7,456 bases of DNA from Syntrophobacterales bacterium (GCA_030601545.1 JAUVTM010000099.1:1-7456); one strand, 5' to 3'. Shown: positions 1 through 6,613, counted from the first letter of the stretch. The notes: generated from the letters alone by a model not told the origin. A program made the numbers and translations.

Positions 1-1847
1 ATATATTCACCGGCTACCTCCCGCACGTGATGGCCGTCAAGGACATGAAAGGTGCGAATCTTTTTGAGAAAAACCGGTGAGAACATACCAATGGGTAAAT
101 AGATGATTTTCTTGCGGTAACGGCTTGCCGCCGTATGGCACCAACTCCGGGGGGGCTTGGCGGCGATGTAGGCAATCTGGGCTTCTTCACAATAGTCGAT
201 GGCAGCCAGCAACAATCGTTCCGACTTAGTGCTGGCGATGTCAAAAAATGAGTCCTGCCAAATGTCGTATACCCGCATGGGGGGATAGGTAAGCATGAAG
301 CCGCCGTACTGGCAGCGCGATATTCCTGGTCCGACGAGGTGCTGGCCTGATGGAGTGGCATAAAATGCCATGTCCGATTCCTGCTCATGTTCACCCAGCC
401 AGGTCACGCGCCAAGGGAATCTTTCCGCCTCACTTTCGGCAGGCTGGTCTTCATCAAAGATGAGCACCACTGAGCCCACCTTTCCCTGTAGAGACCGGTT
501 TTCCTTTACATAAAGTTTGCCTTCGTGCCAGTTGCGAATTGTCTCACGCAAGTCAATCCCATCCATAAGAGAACTGGTGAAAGGAACAGTCCGGCTGTTC
601 TCCGCGGCCAGGATCTGACCGGTTTTCTTCTTGATGTAGTGGCCCCAACCTTCGATGACAATATCTTCTGGGGGATGCGAGCAGATCATGTGCCCCTGCC
701 ACTTCCGCTGCCATTCTCCGGGACGTTGTTCCTGCGACCGCTTTTTTTTTGCAGGAACCGGCACAAGACGGCGACGCATGGTGCGGAAACGGCGATGAAA
801 ACGGATTTTTTTCTGGTTCAAGAAAAGGTCCTCGCCGCGAAGCTCAATGGTGGGAAGGGTGGGATTCTCCTCCTGCCACGGGTATCGGCTTCCCAGATCC
901 CAGACCTCGTAACCGTAGTTGTCATCCACAGCACCACGGGCAGCAACGACGAGCTGGTAGAAATCCGGAGCAAGAAAACCCTGAACAAGTGCATAGTTTC
1001 TGGCAAAACGACGCAGCACTGCAAGCTGTTGGGGTGTTACTTCTTCCTGGGAGTTTTGCAGGTGTTGTCTGGCCGCATCCTGGAAGAGAGTTTCATGCTG
1101 GTTCAGACGATCAAGGGGAGGAGAAGCGTCGGGTTGTTCCTGCCAGAGGGTGAAAAGCTCATGCCGCTGTGTTTCGAAAGCGGCTCCAAGATAGGGTATC
1201 TCGGACATTATTTCCCGGCTGGAACGTTCATGCAGATGGGCAAGGATTACCCCATCGCGACGCTGGCGTCCAATAGGCTGAGCCTGAGTGCTCGAAAGTA
1301 GAGCCATAATACGAGGGTAATGGCTGATACCACAGACAAAGAGAATACGCTGGTGCTTTTTTCTGAGTCTCTGGAGATGGTAAGCCATGTTGGCTTCACG
1401 CAAAAGATCCTGCCTGGTCGCCTCTCTCTCAGCGGACTGATCCGCGTATGCCTGGCAGTAGGCGGTGTGGCCAATCCGTTGCATAGCATAAGGATCCGGA
1501 AATGCTTCGTTAATCTGAGGCATAGACTCCAGATCTCGGTCAATGAAATGGAGGGGAAGATCATGAGTCAGAGCGAGGCGAGCAGCTTCCACCACACCGT
1601 CGGTGGGCTCCAGGGGCAAGTAAACGTGAGTACCGTCTTTTTCTTCATAAAGAACAACCGAGAGCAGCGGTAGCCGCTTGAGTCCTTTGAGCAATGGTTC
1701 CCGCAGTGTCCTGGGAAATTCCAGTGCCACCGCATCCGGTTGCCAGCGGGCAAACCAGCGAATTACGGCCATAGCGAATTCAAGCCGACCATGTAGGATT
1801 GGCACGAAGCAAATGTTTTCGAAAAAGATGCCGGATTCTGGTTGCAC
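1..1847 (-). CDS. Large protein with TraB/ChaN/EreA-like N-terminal domain and unknown C-terminal region (3' end cut by the window)
   Basis: One reading frame is open without a stop from upstream of 1847 to base 1, at least 615 codons, so the C-terminus is missing. The start is uncertain: I use GTG at 1847, with TTG at 1880 or ATG at 1772 as alternatives; none has a clear ribosome site. Residues about 10-185 resemble the TraB/PrgY, ChaN and erythromycin-esterase fold: LHGRLEFA (H19), ALEFP (E43), HFIDRD (D103) and GISHYP (H176), the two histidine motifs and the acidic residue expected of that superfamily. DUF5682 proteins, which also sit beside MoxR ATPases, share this layout. Residues 190-385 are charged and helical with a lysine-rich linker near 367. 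Residues 390-615 are unrecognised but look like a folded domain, with WLGEHEQESDMAFY, GPGISRCQYGGF, AAKPPRSW and YLPIG. It lies downstream of the MoxR gene on the same strand, 140 bp away, with a REP pair between. Function is unknown; a hydrolase or metalloprotein role is inference. Confidence 0.8.
   Translation of the reverse strand, partial: MQPESGIFFENICFVPILHGRLEFAMAVIRWFARWQPDAVALEFPRTLREPLLKGLKRLPLLSVVLYEEKDGTHVYLPLEPTDGVVEAARLALTHDLPLHFIDRDLESMPQINEAFPDPYAMQRIGHTAYCQAYADQSAEREATRQDLLREANMAYHLQRLRKKHQRILFVCGISHYPRIMALLSSTQAQPIGRQRRDGVILAHLHERSSREIMSEIPYLGAAFETQRHELFTLWQEQPDASPPLDRLNQHETLFQDAARQHLQNSQEEVTPQQLAVLRRFARNYALVQGFLAPDFYQLVVAARGAVDDNYGYEVWDLGSRYPWQEENPTLPTIELRGEDLFLNQKKIRFHRRFRTMRRRLVPVPAKKKRSQEQRPGEWQRKWQGHMICSHPPEDIVIEGWGHYIKKKTGQILAAENSRTVPFTSSLMDGIDLRETIRNWHEGKLYVKENRSLQGKVGSVVLIFDEDQPAESEAERFPWRVTWLGEHEQESDMAFYATPSGQHLVGPGISRCQYGGFMLTYPPMRVYDIWQDSFFDIASTKSERLLLAAIDYCEEAQIAYIAAKPPRSWCHTAASRYRKKIIYLPIGMFSPVFLKKIRTFHVLDGHHVREVAGEY
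741..750 (-). other. A9G homopolymer with dnaX-like slippery heptamer inside the large gene
   Basis: On the minus strand the codons are GCA AAA AAA AAG, so A AAA AAG lies in the phase that permits -1 slippage in dnaX. It falls in the lysine-rich linker (residues 366-369) between the TraB-like part and the C-terminal part. Reading in the -1 frame would add about 63 codons and stop at the TGA at 555-553, removing the C-terminal domain. I did not identify a stimulatory stem-loop or upstream Shine-Dalgarno element, so actual slippage is speculative; it may simply be three lysines. Confidence 0.25.
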
Positions 1848-1896
1848 GGTTGTCCGCTTGTTGGTGGATACATTCAGCAAATGTTTAAATAGTGCA

Positions 1897-1971
1897 TGTG
1901 GGAGCGGCTTTCCAGCCGCGATCCTCCAATGGCTGAATGGCTAAAGTCGCGGCTGGAAAGCCGCTCCCACA
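1897..1971. repeat. REP-like inverted pair (BIME-like), 25-bp arms
   Basis: Bases 1897-1921 and 1947-1971 are perfect reverse complements, separated by 25 bp (1922-1946). Each arm begins with GTGGGAGCGGC and contains its own small hairpin, GCGGCT-TTCC-AGCCGC. A GTGG-type foot followed by a GC-rich palindrome is the known layout of REP sequences mobilised by REP-associated tyrosine transposases (RAYTs). Two REPs head to head form a BIME. Short flanking GCAT/ATGC (1894-1897, 1974-1977) can extend the pairing after a bulge. It lies 17 bp past the stop of the MoxR gene and before the next gene on the same strand, where it could attenuate transcription or protect the upstream mRNA. No RAYT gene is in the window. 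Confidence 0.85.
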
Positions 1972-1987
1972 GAATGCCATTACGCCG

Positions 1988-2863
1988 TCATGATTCGGCC
2001 TCTGGTGGTGGCAAATAGCGGCGAGCGTCCTGTCCAAGGATGAGATGGATGGCCTGATCAAGGCACTGGTGAACCTTTTTGGCAGGTGGCGGCACCCGTC
2101 GCGGCCATTTCAGTTTTCGAGACGTGGACAGAAGCTTAATGGCATAACGCCCAATGTTGATACCATCGCGAACCGTGTAGCGCTCCTGGGCCAGGTGGCT
2201 CATCTGCAAAAAGTCCACAACGTAGTTGAGAATTGTGTCATCGGCGAACGGAAGGTTCTGGGCGAGGATCAGTTTTTCTTCTTCACGTTCCGGGAAATCA
2301 ATGAACACTTGTGGCTGCAATCGAGAGTGAATGTACTCCGGCAGTTCAAAGGTGCTGGCGTCGTCGTTCATAGTGGCGCAGATGCGGAAATCGGCATGGG
2401 CGTGAATCTTGACCCCGGCGACGATTGACTCCACGTACCTGCGGCTGTCCAACAACGGCGCTAGAGAGGCCCAGCTTTTTTCACTCATGCGGTTGCCCTC
2501 GTCTAGAATCGCTACTCCCCCTCGGATCATGGCGGTGACGATGGACGAAGCCACGTATCGTATTTTCCCTGCTTCGGAAATCACCGGGGTTACCAGCAGA
2601 TCCTCGGGCCGTGTGTCCATGGTCACCTGAAACATGTATACTTCCCGGTTAAGCTTTTTGGCAGCCGCATAGGCAAGAGTGGTTTTGCCGACTCCAGGTT
2701 TGCCGAGGAGGCGGGGATTCAAAGGCAGGTCATCAGGGCTAACTACAAGCCAGGCGGCAAGGATCTGGTCCATGAGCTCCTTCTGGCCAACCCACTTCAT
2801 GGGGAATTCATCCGGATGGCTCATGTACAGGGTTGCGTCATCAATGGTTACTGTTTTGCTCAT
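1988..2863 (-). CDS. MoxR-family AAA+ ATPase
   Basis: A 291-residue AAA+ ATPase of the MoxR/dynein-related (AAA_5) type. Visible motifs are Walker A GKPGVGKT (54-61), Walker B VAILDEGN (117-124), sensor-1 ATMND with N166, and a probable arginine finger in IHSRLQP (R181). MoxR proteins use ATP hydrolysis to remodel or insert cofactors into partners, usually VWA-domain proteins coded nearby. Here the visible partner is the TraB-like large gene downstream; no VWA gene is in the window. The ATG at 2863 is chosen because AGGA lies six bases upstream and because a promoter at 2901-2929 would put the transcript start near 2894. A longer frame reaching back to TTG at 2929 would start inside the -35 box. 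Soluble, no membrane segments. Family assignment is secure; the substrate is unknown. Confidence 0.92.
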   Translation of the reverse strand: MSKTVTIDDATLYMSHPDEFPMKWVGQKELMDQILAAWLVVSPDDLPLNPRLLGKPGVGKTTLAYAAAKKLNREVYMFQVTMDTRPEDLLVTPVISEAGKIRYVASSIVTAMIRGGVAILDEGNRMSEKSWASLAPLLDSRRYVESIVAGVKIHAHADFRICATMNDDASTFELPEYIHSRLQPQVFIDFPEREEEKLILAQNLPFADDTILNYVVDFLQMSHLAQERYTVRDGINIGRYAIKLLSTSRKLKWPRRVPPPAKKVHQCLDQAIHLILGQDARRYLPPPEAES

Positions 2864-2900
2864 GGTTATTCCTATGCTTTGAGGATTTGGTGTCAGGACC

Positions 2901-2929
2901 ATTGTATGCAAAGACCGTGACAGGTTCAA
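2901..2929 (-). promoter_or_regulatory. Sigma-70-like promoter for the MoxR gene
   Basis: On the minus strand TTGAAC (2929-2924) is followed, after 17 bp, by TACAAT (2906-2901). The -10 box matches consensus at five of six positions and the -35 at four. The predicted start near 2894 leaves a leader of about 30 bases before the ATG at 2863. Confidence 0.5.
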
Positions 2930-3002
2930 GTCAAAGAGAGTTAGGAGTTGTCTGGAAAGAGGATGTATAAATGTAATACCTATTGTCTGACAGATCCTTA
3001 GT

Positions 3003-3031
3003 TTGACATTCGATGAGGAGGTCCCTAGAAT
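3003..3031 (+). promoter_or_regulatory. Strong sigma-70-type promoter for the phasin-ubiB operon
   Basis: A perfect TTGACA (3003-3008), a 17-bp spacer and TAGAAT (3026-3031, five of six matches). Transcription should begin near 3038, giving a leader of about 105 bases before the ATG at 3145. It points away from the MoxR promoter, so the region is a divergent promoter block. Confidence 0.65.
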
Positions 3032-3033
3032 TG

Positions 3034-3045
3034 AACTATATAGTT
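3034..3045. promoter_or_regulatory. 12-bp palindrome at the expected transcription start
   Basis: AACTATATAGTT is a perfect palindrome lying just after the -10 box, over the predicted start site. Such a position suits a repressor operator, but AT-rich palindromes of this length also occur by chance and no regulator gene is visible nearby. Confidence 0.3.
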
Positions 3046-3144
3046 AACAACATTAAGCGTTTGTTGGTGGTGTTCTTCTCCGAGGACCACATGTAATTAT
3101 CGCCGGAACTCAGTTGAGTACCAGCATCACAAGGAGGTTCGCTC

Positions 3145-3477
3145 ATGTCTGTCCTAGAAATGATCAGAAATAGTCTGTTGGCTAGCCTCGGTGCTGCCGT
3201 GGTGACCAAGGAAAAGGTGGAGGAGGCTACTCGGCGGTGGGTGGACGAGGGCAAAATTTCGCGAGATGAAGCGGAACGGTTTGCGCAGGACCTGGTGGAA
3301 AGTGGTAGGCACCAGCTGGAAGATATCCAGGAAAAAATCGCGGAGACGGTGCGGAAGGGTCTGGACAACTTTGACATCGGCAGCAAGAAGGAGTTTAAAG
3401 AGCTCCAGGCGCGGGTGGAGGATCTCGAGAAGCAGCTTGCAATGCGTGAAGAAGCGAGTGGAAAAGAACAGGAGTAG
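3145..3477 (+). CDS. Phasin-like coiled-coil protein
   Basis: A 110-residue, highly charged, helical protein without signal peptide or membrane segment. It opens with a short hydrophobic stretch (residues 1-20), then KEKVEEATRRWVDEGKISRDEAERFAQDLVESG (about 22-54), typical of the small phasin/polyhydroxyalkanoate-regulator-like proteins. A coiled coil follows (about 83-103, KEFKELQARVEDLEKQLA). Phasins coat polyester granules, but these short relatives often occur without PHA genes and their real role is unclear. The start is well supported: AAGGAGG at 3131-3137, seven bases before the ATG. It is the first gene of an operon with the UbiB kinase, whose ATG follows the TAG stop with no gap, so the two are probably translationally coupled and may act together. 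The family call rests on pattern resemblance; PHA binding is not shown. Confidence 0.8.
   Translation: MSVLEMIRNSLLASLGAAVVTKEKVEEATRRWVDEGKISRDEAERFAQDLVESGRHQLEDIQEKIAETVRKGLDNFDIGSKKEFKELQARVEDLEKQLAMREEASGKEQE
3470..3474 (+). promoter_or_regulatory. Ribosome site of ubiB inside the end of the phasin-like gene
   Basis: AGGAG ends directly at the TAG stop, only three bases before the ATG at 3478 but six before the GTG at 3481. The short spacing leaves the true start of the kinase open between codons 1 and 2, and suggests termination-reinitiation coupling. Confidence 0.5.
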
Positions 3478-5133
3478 ATGGTGGATATCAAGGCCGTGAA
3501 GCATCTGCGCCGCTTCAAGGACATTGTAAAGACCCTTTTCAAGTACGGGTTCGATGATGTGGTGGAGCGGTTGGATTTTCCGGGCAAGGAACTCCTGAGA
3601 AAAATCCACAAGATCCACCCCGAGATGAGTACCTGGGAGCGGATGCGCCACACGCTGGAGGATCTGGGTCCTACTTTCATCAAGTTTGGCCAGCTCATGA
3701 GCCTGAGACCCGACCTAATCCCCAACCCCCTCGTTTTGGAGTTGCGTAAACTCCAAGATGAAGTGGCTCCGGTGGACTACGAAGCCATCCGTCGGGTGGT
3801 GGAGAAGAATCTCCGGCGGCCCTTGACCGAGATTTTTTCGAGCTTCGAGGAGAAGCCGCTGGCAGCGGCGTCTCTAGCCCAAGTTCACCAAGCTGTTCTT
3901 AGAGATGGCGGGCAGATGGTGGCAGTGAAGATACAGCGCCCCAAGATTCGCCCGGTAATCGAAACAGATCTCTATATCCTGGAACTGATTGCCGGACAGC
4001 TGCATGAGCGCACGGAATGGGGGCAGATCTACGATTTGCCCAACCTGGTACAAGAAGTGAAAAAGAGCCTGTTTCGGGAACTCGACTTCACCCGAGAAGC
4101 CCGTCATATGAAGATTTTTGCTAACACACTCACCGAGACCGGCGAAGTGTATATCCCTCGACTTTATGAAGAAGTTATAACCCCGCAGATTCTCACCATG
4201 GAATTGGTCCAGGGGACCAAGCTAAAGGACCTTAAAGTAGACGCGGTCGCGGACCGAGAACTCCTGGCTAAACGCGGCCTTCGTCTCACCGTAAAGCAAA
4301 TCCTTGAAGATGGCTTTTTCCATGCTGATCCTCACCCTGGCAACATAATCATTCTGGATGACAACGTTATCTGCCTCTTGGATTGGGGCATGGTAGGTCG
4401 CCTTACCCGGCGAACCCGCTACGATATTATCGACTTGATAAACGCAGTGGTTGACAGGGACAGTGAAAAGATTTTGAGCATTCTGCTAACCATGACCCAG
4501 GTTGATGGCAGCATTGTGCCGCGGCAGATGGAGCGAGAGATTTTAGACATAGTAGATATCTACCACAGCTTGCCCATTCAAGAGCTCAATCTCGGCCAGC
4601 TGCTCCTCGATATCAGCACCATGCTGCGGGAGAACAGGCTCAAAGTGCCTGCTGATCTGGCCATCATGATCAAAGCCTTGATCACTGCAGAGGGCACAGC
4701 GCGACAGTTGTATCCTCAACTTAATGTTGTGGAGGAGGCCAAACCATACGTGAGGAAGTTGGCCATGGAACGGTGGAAGCCGGCTACGATATGGAGAGAT
4801 CTGAGCCGTAACATCTCCGGCCTCCTTACATTCCAGAAGGAGTTGCCCCTGCGGCTGAGCCAAATCATAGGCAAGATTGATCGTGGCGAACTGAACATCC
4901 GCTTCCAGCACGAAAACCTGGGTGGGATTCGTAACACTCTTGAGAACATTACCAATCGTCTCACCTTGGGCATCATCGTCGCTGCCTTGATAGTGGCCTC
5001 CTCGATGATCATCACCACCGGGGTGAAACCCCTGATTTTCGGTTTCCCTGCCCTTGGCATCATCGGCTACCTGGTCTCTGGAGTTCTGGGCCTCTGGTTG
5101 GTCTATAACATTCTCCGTAGCCGCAAGTTTTAG
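3478..5133 (+). CDS. ubiB: AarF/ABC1/UbiB-family atypical kinase, membrane anchored
   Basis: A 551-residue protein of full family length. The signature motifs are present in order: KxGQ as KFGQ (69-72), the alanine-rich nucleotide loop AAASLAQV (129-136), VAVK with K151, the ExD pair E201/D203 in FRELDFTREA, HADPHPGN (282-289), and DWG (302-304) in place of the kinase DFG. Two hydrophobic helices near the C-terminus (about 495-515 and 522-546) anchor it in the inner membrane. UbiB and relatives bind ATP and are needed for coenzyme Q synthesis or lipid handling; ATPase rather than protein-kinase activity is reported for the family. In an anaerobe without obvious ubiquinone genes nearby, a role with menaquinone or another prenyl lipid is possible. 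It forms an operon with the phasin-like gene. The symbol denotes family membership, not proven function in ubiquinone synthesis. Confidence 0.93.
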   Translation: MVDIKAVKHLRRFKDIVKTLFKYGFDDVVERLDFPGKELLRKIHKIHPEMSTWERMRHTLEDLGPTFIKFGQLMSLRPDLIPNPLVLELRKLQDEVAPVDYEAIRRVVEKNLRRPLTEIFSSFEEKPLAAASLAQVHQAVLRDGGQMVAVKIQRPKIRPVIETDLYILELIAGQLHERTEWGQIYDLPNLVQEVKKSLFRELDFTREARHMKIFANTLTETGEVYIPRLYEEVITPQILTMELVQGTKLKDLKVDAVADRELLAKRGLRLTVKQILEDGFFHADPHPGNIIILDDNVICLLDWGMVGRLTRRTRYDIIDLINAVVDRDSEKILSILLTMTQVDGSIVPRQMEREILDIVDIYHSLPIQELNLGQLLLDISTMLRENRLKVPADLAIMIKALITAEGTARQLYPQLNVVEEAKPYVRKLAMERWKPATIWRDLSRNISGLLTFQKELPLRLSQIIGKIDRGELNIRFQHENLGGIRNTLENITNRLTLGIIVAALIVASSMIITTGVKPLIFGFPALGIIGYLVSGVLGLWLVYNILRSRKF

Positions 5134-5208
5134 TGAAGCGATTCGAGACTACTGCATCGTATTGGGATAAAATGAGATTTTGCCGTATATATTCCCTACA
5201 TTGCAGCA

Positions 5209-5242
5209 GGAATAATGGAATTTTGGAATGATGGAATAATGG
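5209..5242 (+). repeat. Tandem octamer array GGAATNNT, four units, plus orientation
   Basis: Units GGAATAAT, GGAATTTT, GGAATGAT, GGAATAAT and a final GG repeat at an exact 8-bp period. The same unit occurs four times on the opposite strand 53 bp downstream, so the arrays could pair as a long imperfect hairpin. Confidence 0.8.
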
Positions 5243-5295
5243 CAGTATAGCTTAAAGAAAATCCCTCACTGCTTAGGAGCCTTTTGTCCGAAAAC

Positions 5296-5327
5296 ATCAT
5301 TCCAGTATTCCATTCTTCCAATATTCC
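5296..5327 (-). repeat. Tandem octamer array GGAATNNT, four units, minus orientation
   Basis: Read on the minus strand the units are GGAATATT, GGAAGAAT, GGAATACT and GGAATGAT, the same 8-bp period as the array at 5209-5242 but inverted. One unit deviates (GGAAG). The arrangement looks like a dispersed intergenic repeat rather than coding sequence. Confidence 0.75.
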
Positions 5328-5417
5328 AACCTTCCTAAAGGTAGGGAAGCCCGAAATTCGTTATCTGTGCTATTGGGTTTTTCTATATGTGTCATAGCTG
5401 TGATCGTGATTATCTAT

Positions 5418-5445
5418 TTGACAAAAATTCTCAAGAGCTTAACTT
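5418..5445 (+). promoter_or_regulatory. Possible promoter of selD
   Basis: A perfect TTGACA (5418-5423) is followed after 16 bp by TAACTT (5440-5445), a poor -10 box. It would start transcription about 55 bases before the selD ATG. The -35 is convincing, the -10 is not. Confidence 0.35.
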
Positions 5446-5506
5446 TAGCGAATGTTAGTGTTAAAAAAGTACTGAAGTTGTAATGGACAAGGTCAAGGAA
5501 TGAAAA

Positions 5507-6604
5507 ATGAAAGCGGCTTTTGGCAGACAACTCATTGACCGTTTCCTCCTGAGGAGCTCCACTGAAGATCCACAGTTGACCCGGTTTGCGGGAAAAGGTG
5601 GTTGAGCTTGCAAGATCGGGCCGGAGGATCTGGCCAAAGCTCTCAAAAGCTTGCCGCCGGTGGACGATCCCAACGCACTGGTGGCAGCTGACACCGCTGA
5701 TGACGGCGCTGTTTACCGGGTGAATGAGACTCACGCCATCGTGCAGTCTGTGGATTTTTTTACACCCATTGTGGATGATCCCTACAGTTTTGGCCAGATC
5801 GCCGCGGCCAATTCTCTCAGTGACATCTATGCAATGGGTGCTGAGCCTCTTTTTGCCCTCAGCATCATGGGTTTTCCTCAGCACAGCCTGAAACTCAGCG
5901 TCATGTCCGATATTCTCCGCGGCGGTGTGGATAAGGCCAAAGAAGCGGGAATTTCCGTGCTGGGTGGCCACACCATCGAGGACAGCGAGCTGAAATATGG
6001 CTTGGTGGTCACTGCCTATGCAGAGATAGACCAGATTCGCACCAACGGAGACGCCAGACCTGGCGATGATTTGGTGCTTACAAAGCCTCTGGGAGTAGGA
6101 GCCATCTCTTCAGCCATTCAGCGTCGTATTGCCAGTGAACCTCTCATCGAAAAGGCGACGGCGCTCATGGCTACTTTGAATAAAGACGCAGCCCAGGCCA
6201 TGAGAGAGGTTGGCGTTCACGCTGTTACTGACGTTACCGGATTTGGTCTTTTGGGACATCTTCTGGAGATGACCCAGGCCAGCAAGGTGAGTGCTGAGAT
6301 TTTTGCAGGCAATGTTCCCACCCTGGAAGAAGCATGGGAATTCGTCCGCAAGGGCAAGATCCCTGCTGCCACCCACACTAACTTACAGTATGTCAATCCA
6401 CACCTGCGCTACGAGAACGGGTTACGCCAGGAAGTATCCCTGATGCTGGCCGATCCTCAGACCGCTGGAGGGTTGCTCATTGCAGTATCCTCAGAGAAAA
6501 CAGAGCAGCTGATAGCCCGCCTGCAGGAATTGAAGACTCCGGCAGCCTCCCATGTCGGCCGCATCACCGAAGAACAGGACAAGCCCATCGTCGTCTACCC
6601 CTAG
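5507..6604 (+). CDS. selD: Selenide, water dikinase (selenophosphate synthase), Sec-containing
   Basis: SelD makes selenophosphate from selenide and ATP, the selenium donor for selenocysteine tRNA and 2-selenouridine. The gene reads through an in-frame TGA at 5603-5605 (residue 33) in GKGG-U-ACKIGPEDL. That position matches the catalytic Cys17 of E. coli SelD, and K36 matches its Lys20. Later motifs are complete: DTADDGAVY (62-70), VDFFTPIVDDPYSFGQIAAAN (82-102), GGHT (153-156), TDVTGFGLLGH (241-251) and DPQTAGGL (316-323). The 365-residue length is slightly above the usual 345-350 because of a longer N-terminus. The start ATG at 5507 has AAGGA at 5495-5499 with a 7-base spacer, and an in-frame TGA (5501-5503) just upstream excludes earlier starts. 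Starting at TTG 5651 would lose both catalytic residues. The rhodanese gene follows after 53 bp, possibly co-transcribed. Confidence 0.93.
5603..5642 (+). promoter_or_regulatory. Sec codon and SECIS-like hairpin in selD
   Basis: Directly after the UGA, GAGCTTG (5604-5610) can pair with CAAAGCTC (5635-5642, one bulged A). Inside it, either AGATC/GATCT (5613-5617/5627-5631) closes a 9-base loop, or GGCC/GGCC (5619-5622/5632-5635) closes the loop GGAGGATCT. The second form puts a loop beginning with GG about 18 bases after the UGA, as bacterial SECIS elements do for SelB binding. The pairing was done by eye; the exact fold is uncertain. Confidence 0.6.
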
Positions 6605-6613
6605 CCCGAATTA

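Larger units (their letters stand above)
5134..5506. other. Intergenic region with repeats, no gene
   Basis: I see no convincing coding sequence or RNA gene. The stretch holds two inverted octamer arrays (5209-5242 and 5296-5327), an imperfect hairpin CTTCCTA/TAGGGAAG (5331-5348) without a T-run, and a possible selD promoter near 5418. No clear rho-independent terminator follows the kinase gene. Confidence 0.6.

Noticed and set aside
14..394. Minus-strand frame of 126 codons
   Set aside because: It is out of phase with the large TraB-like gene on the same strand, which is open throughout; the product is rich in Ser, Pro and Arg as in shadow frames.
525..1301. Open plus-strand frame of 258 codons
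   Set aside because: It lies opposite the continuous minus-strand gene, whose translation has clear family-like motifs. The plus product has no recognisable domain and a low-complexity PLPLPLP segment.
1897..1971. CRISPR repeat or rho-independent terminator
   Set aside because: There are only two copies in inverted orientation with no spacer series, and no T-run on either side; the REP/BIME reading explains all features.
3036..3725. Minus-strand frame of 229 codons opposite the phasin-like gene and start of ubiB
   Set aside because: Both plus-strand genes have ribosome sites and family motifs; the product is Ser/Arg-rich with no domain.
5331..5348. Hairpin CTTCCTA/TAGGGAAG as a terminator of ubiB
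   Set aside because: The stem is short and imperfect, lies 200 bp after the stop codon and has no following T-run.
5414..5971. Minus-strand frame of 185 codons across the start of selD
   Set aside because: It overlaps the SelD catalytic region, where the plus strand matches the family on both sides of the TGA.
5651..6604. SelD starting at TTG 5651
   Set aside because: It would lack the catalytic Sec/Cys and Lys; the frame continues upstream through the TGA to a good ATG with ribosome site.
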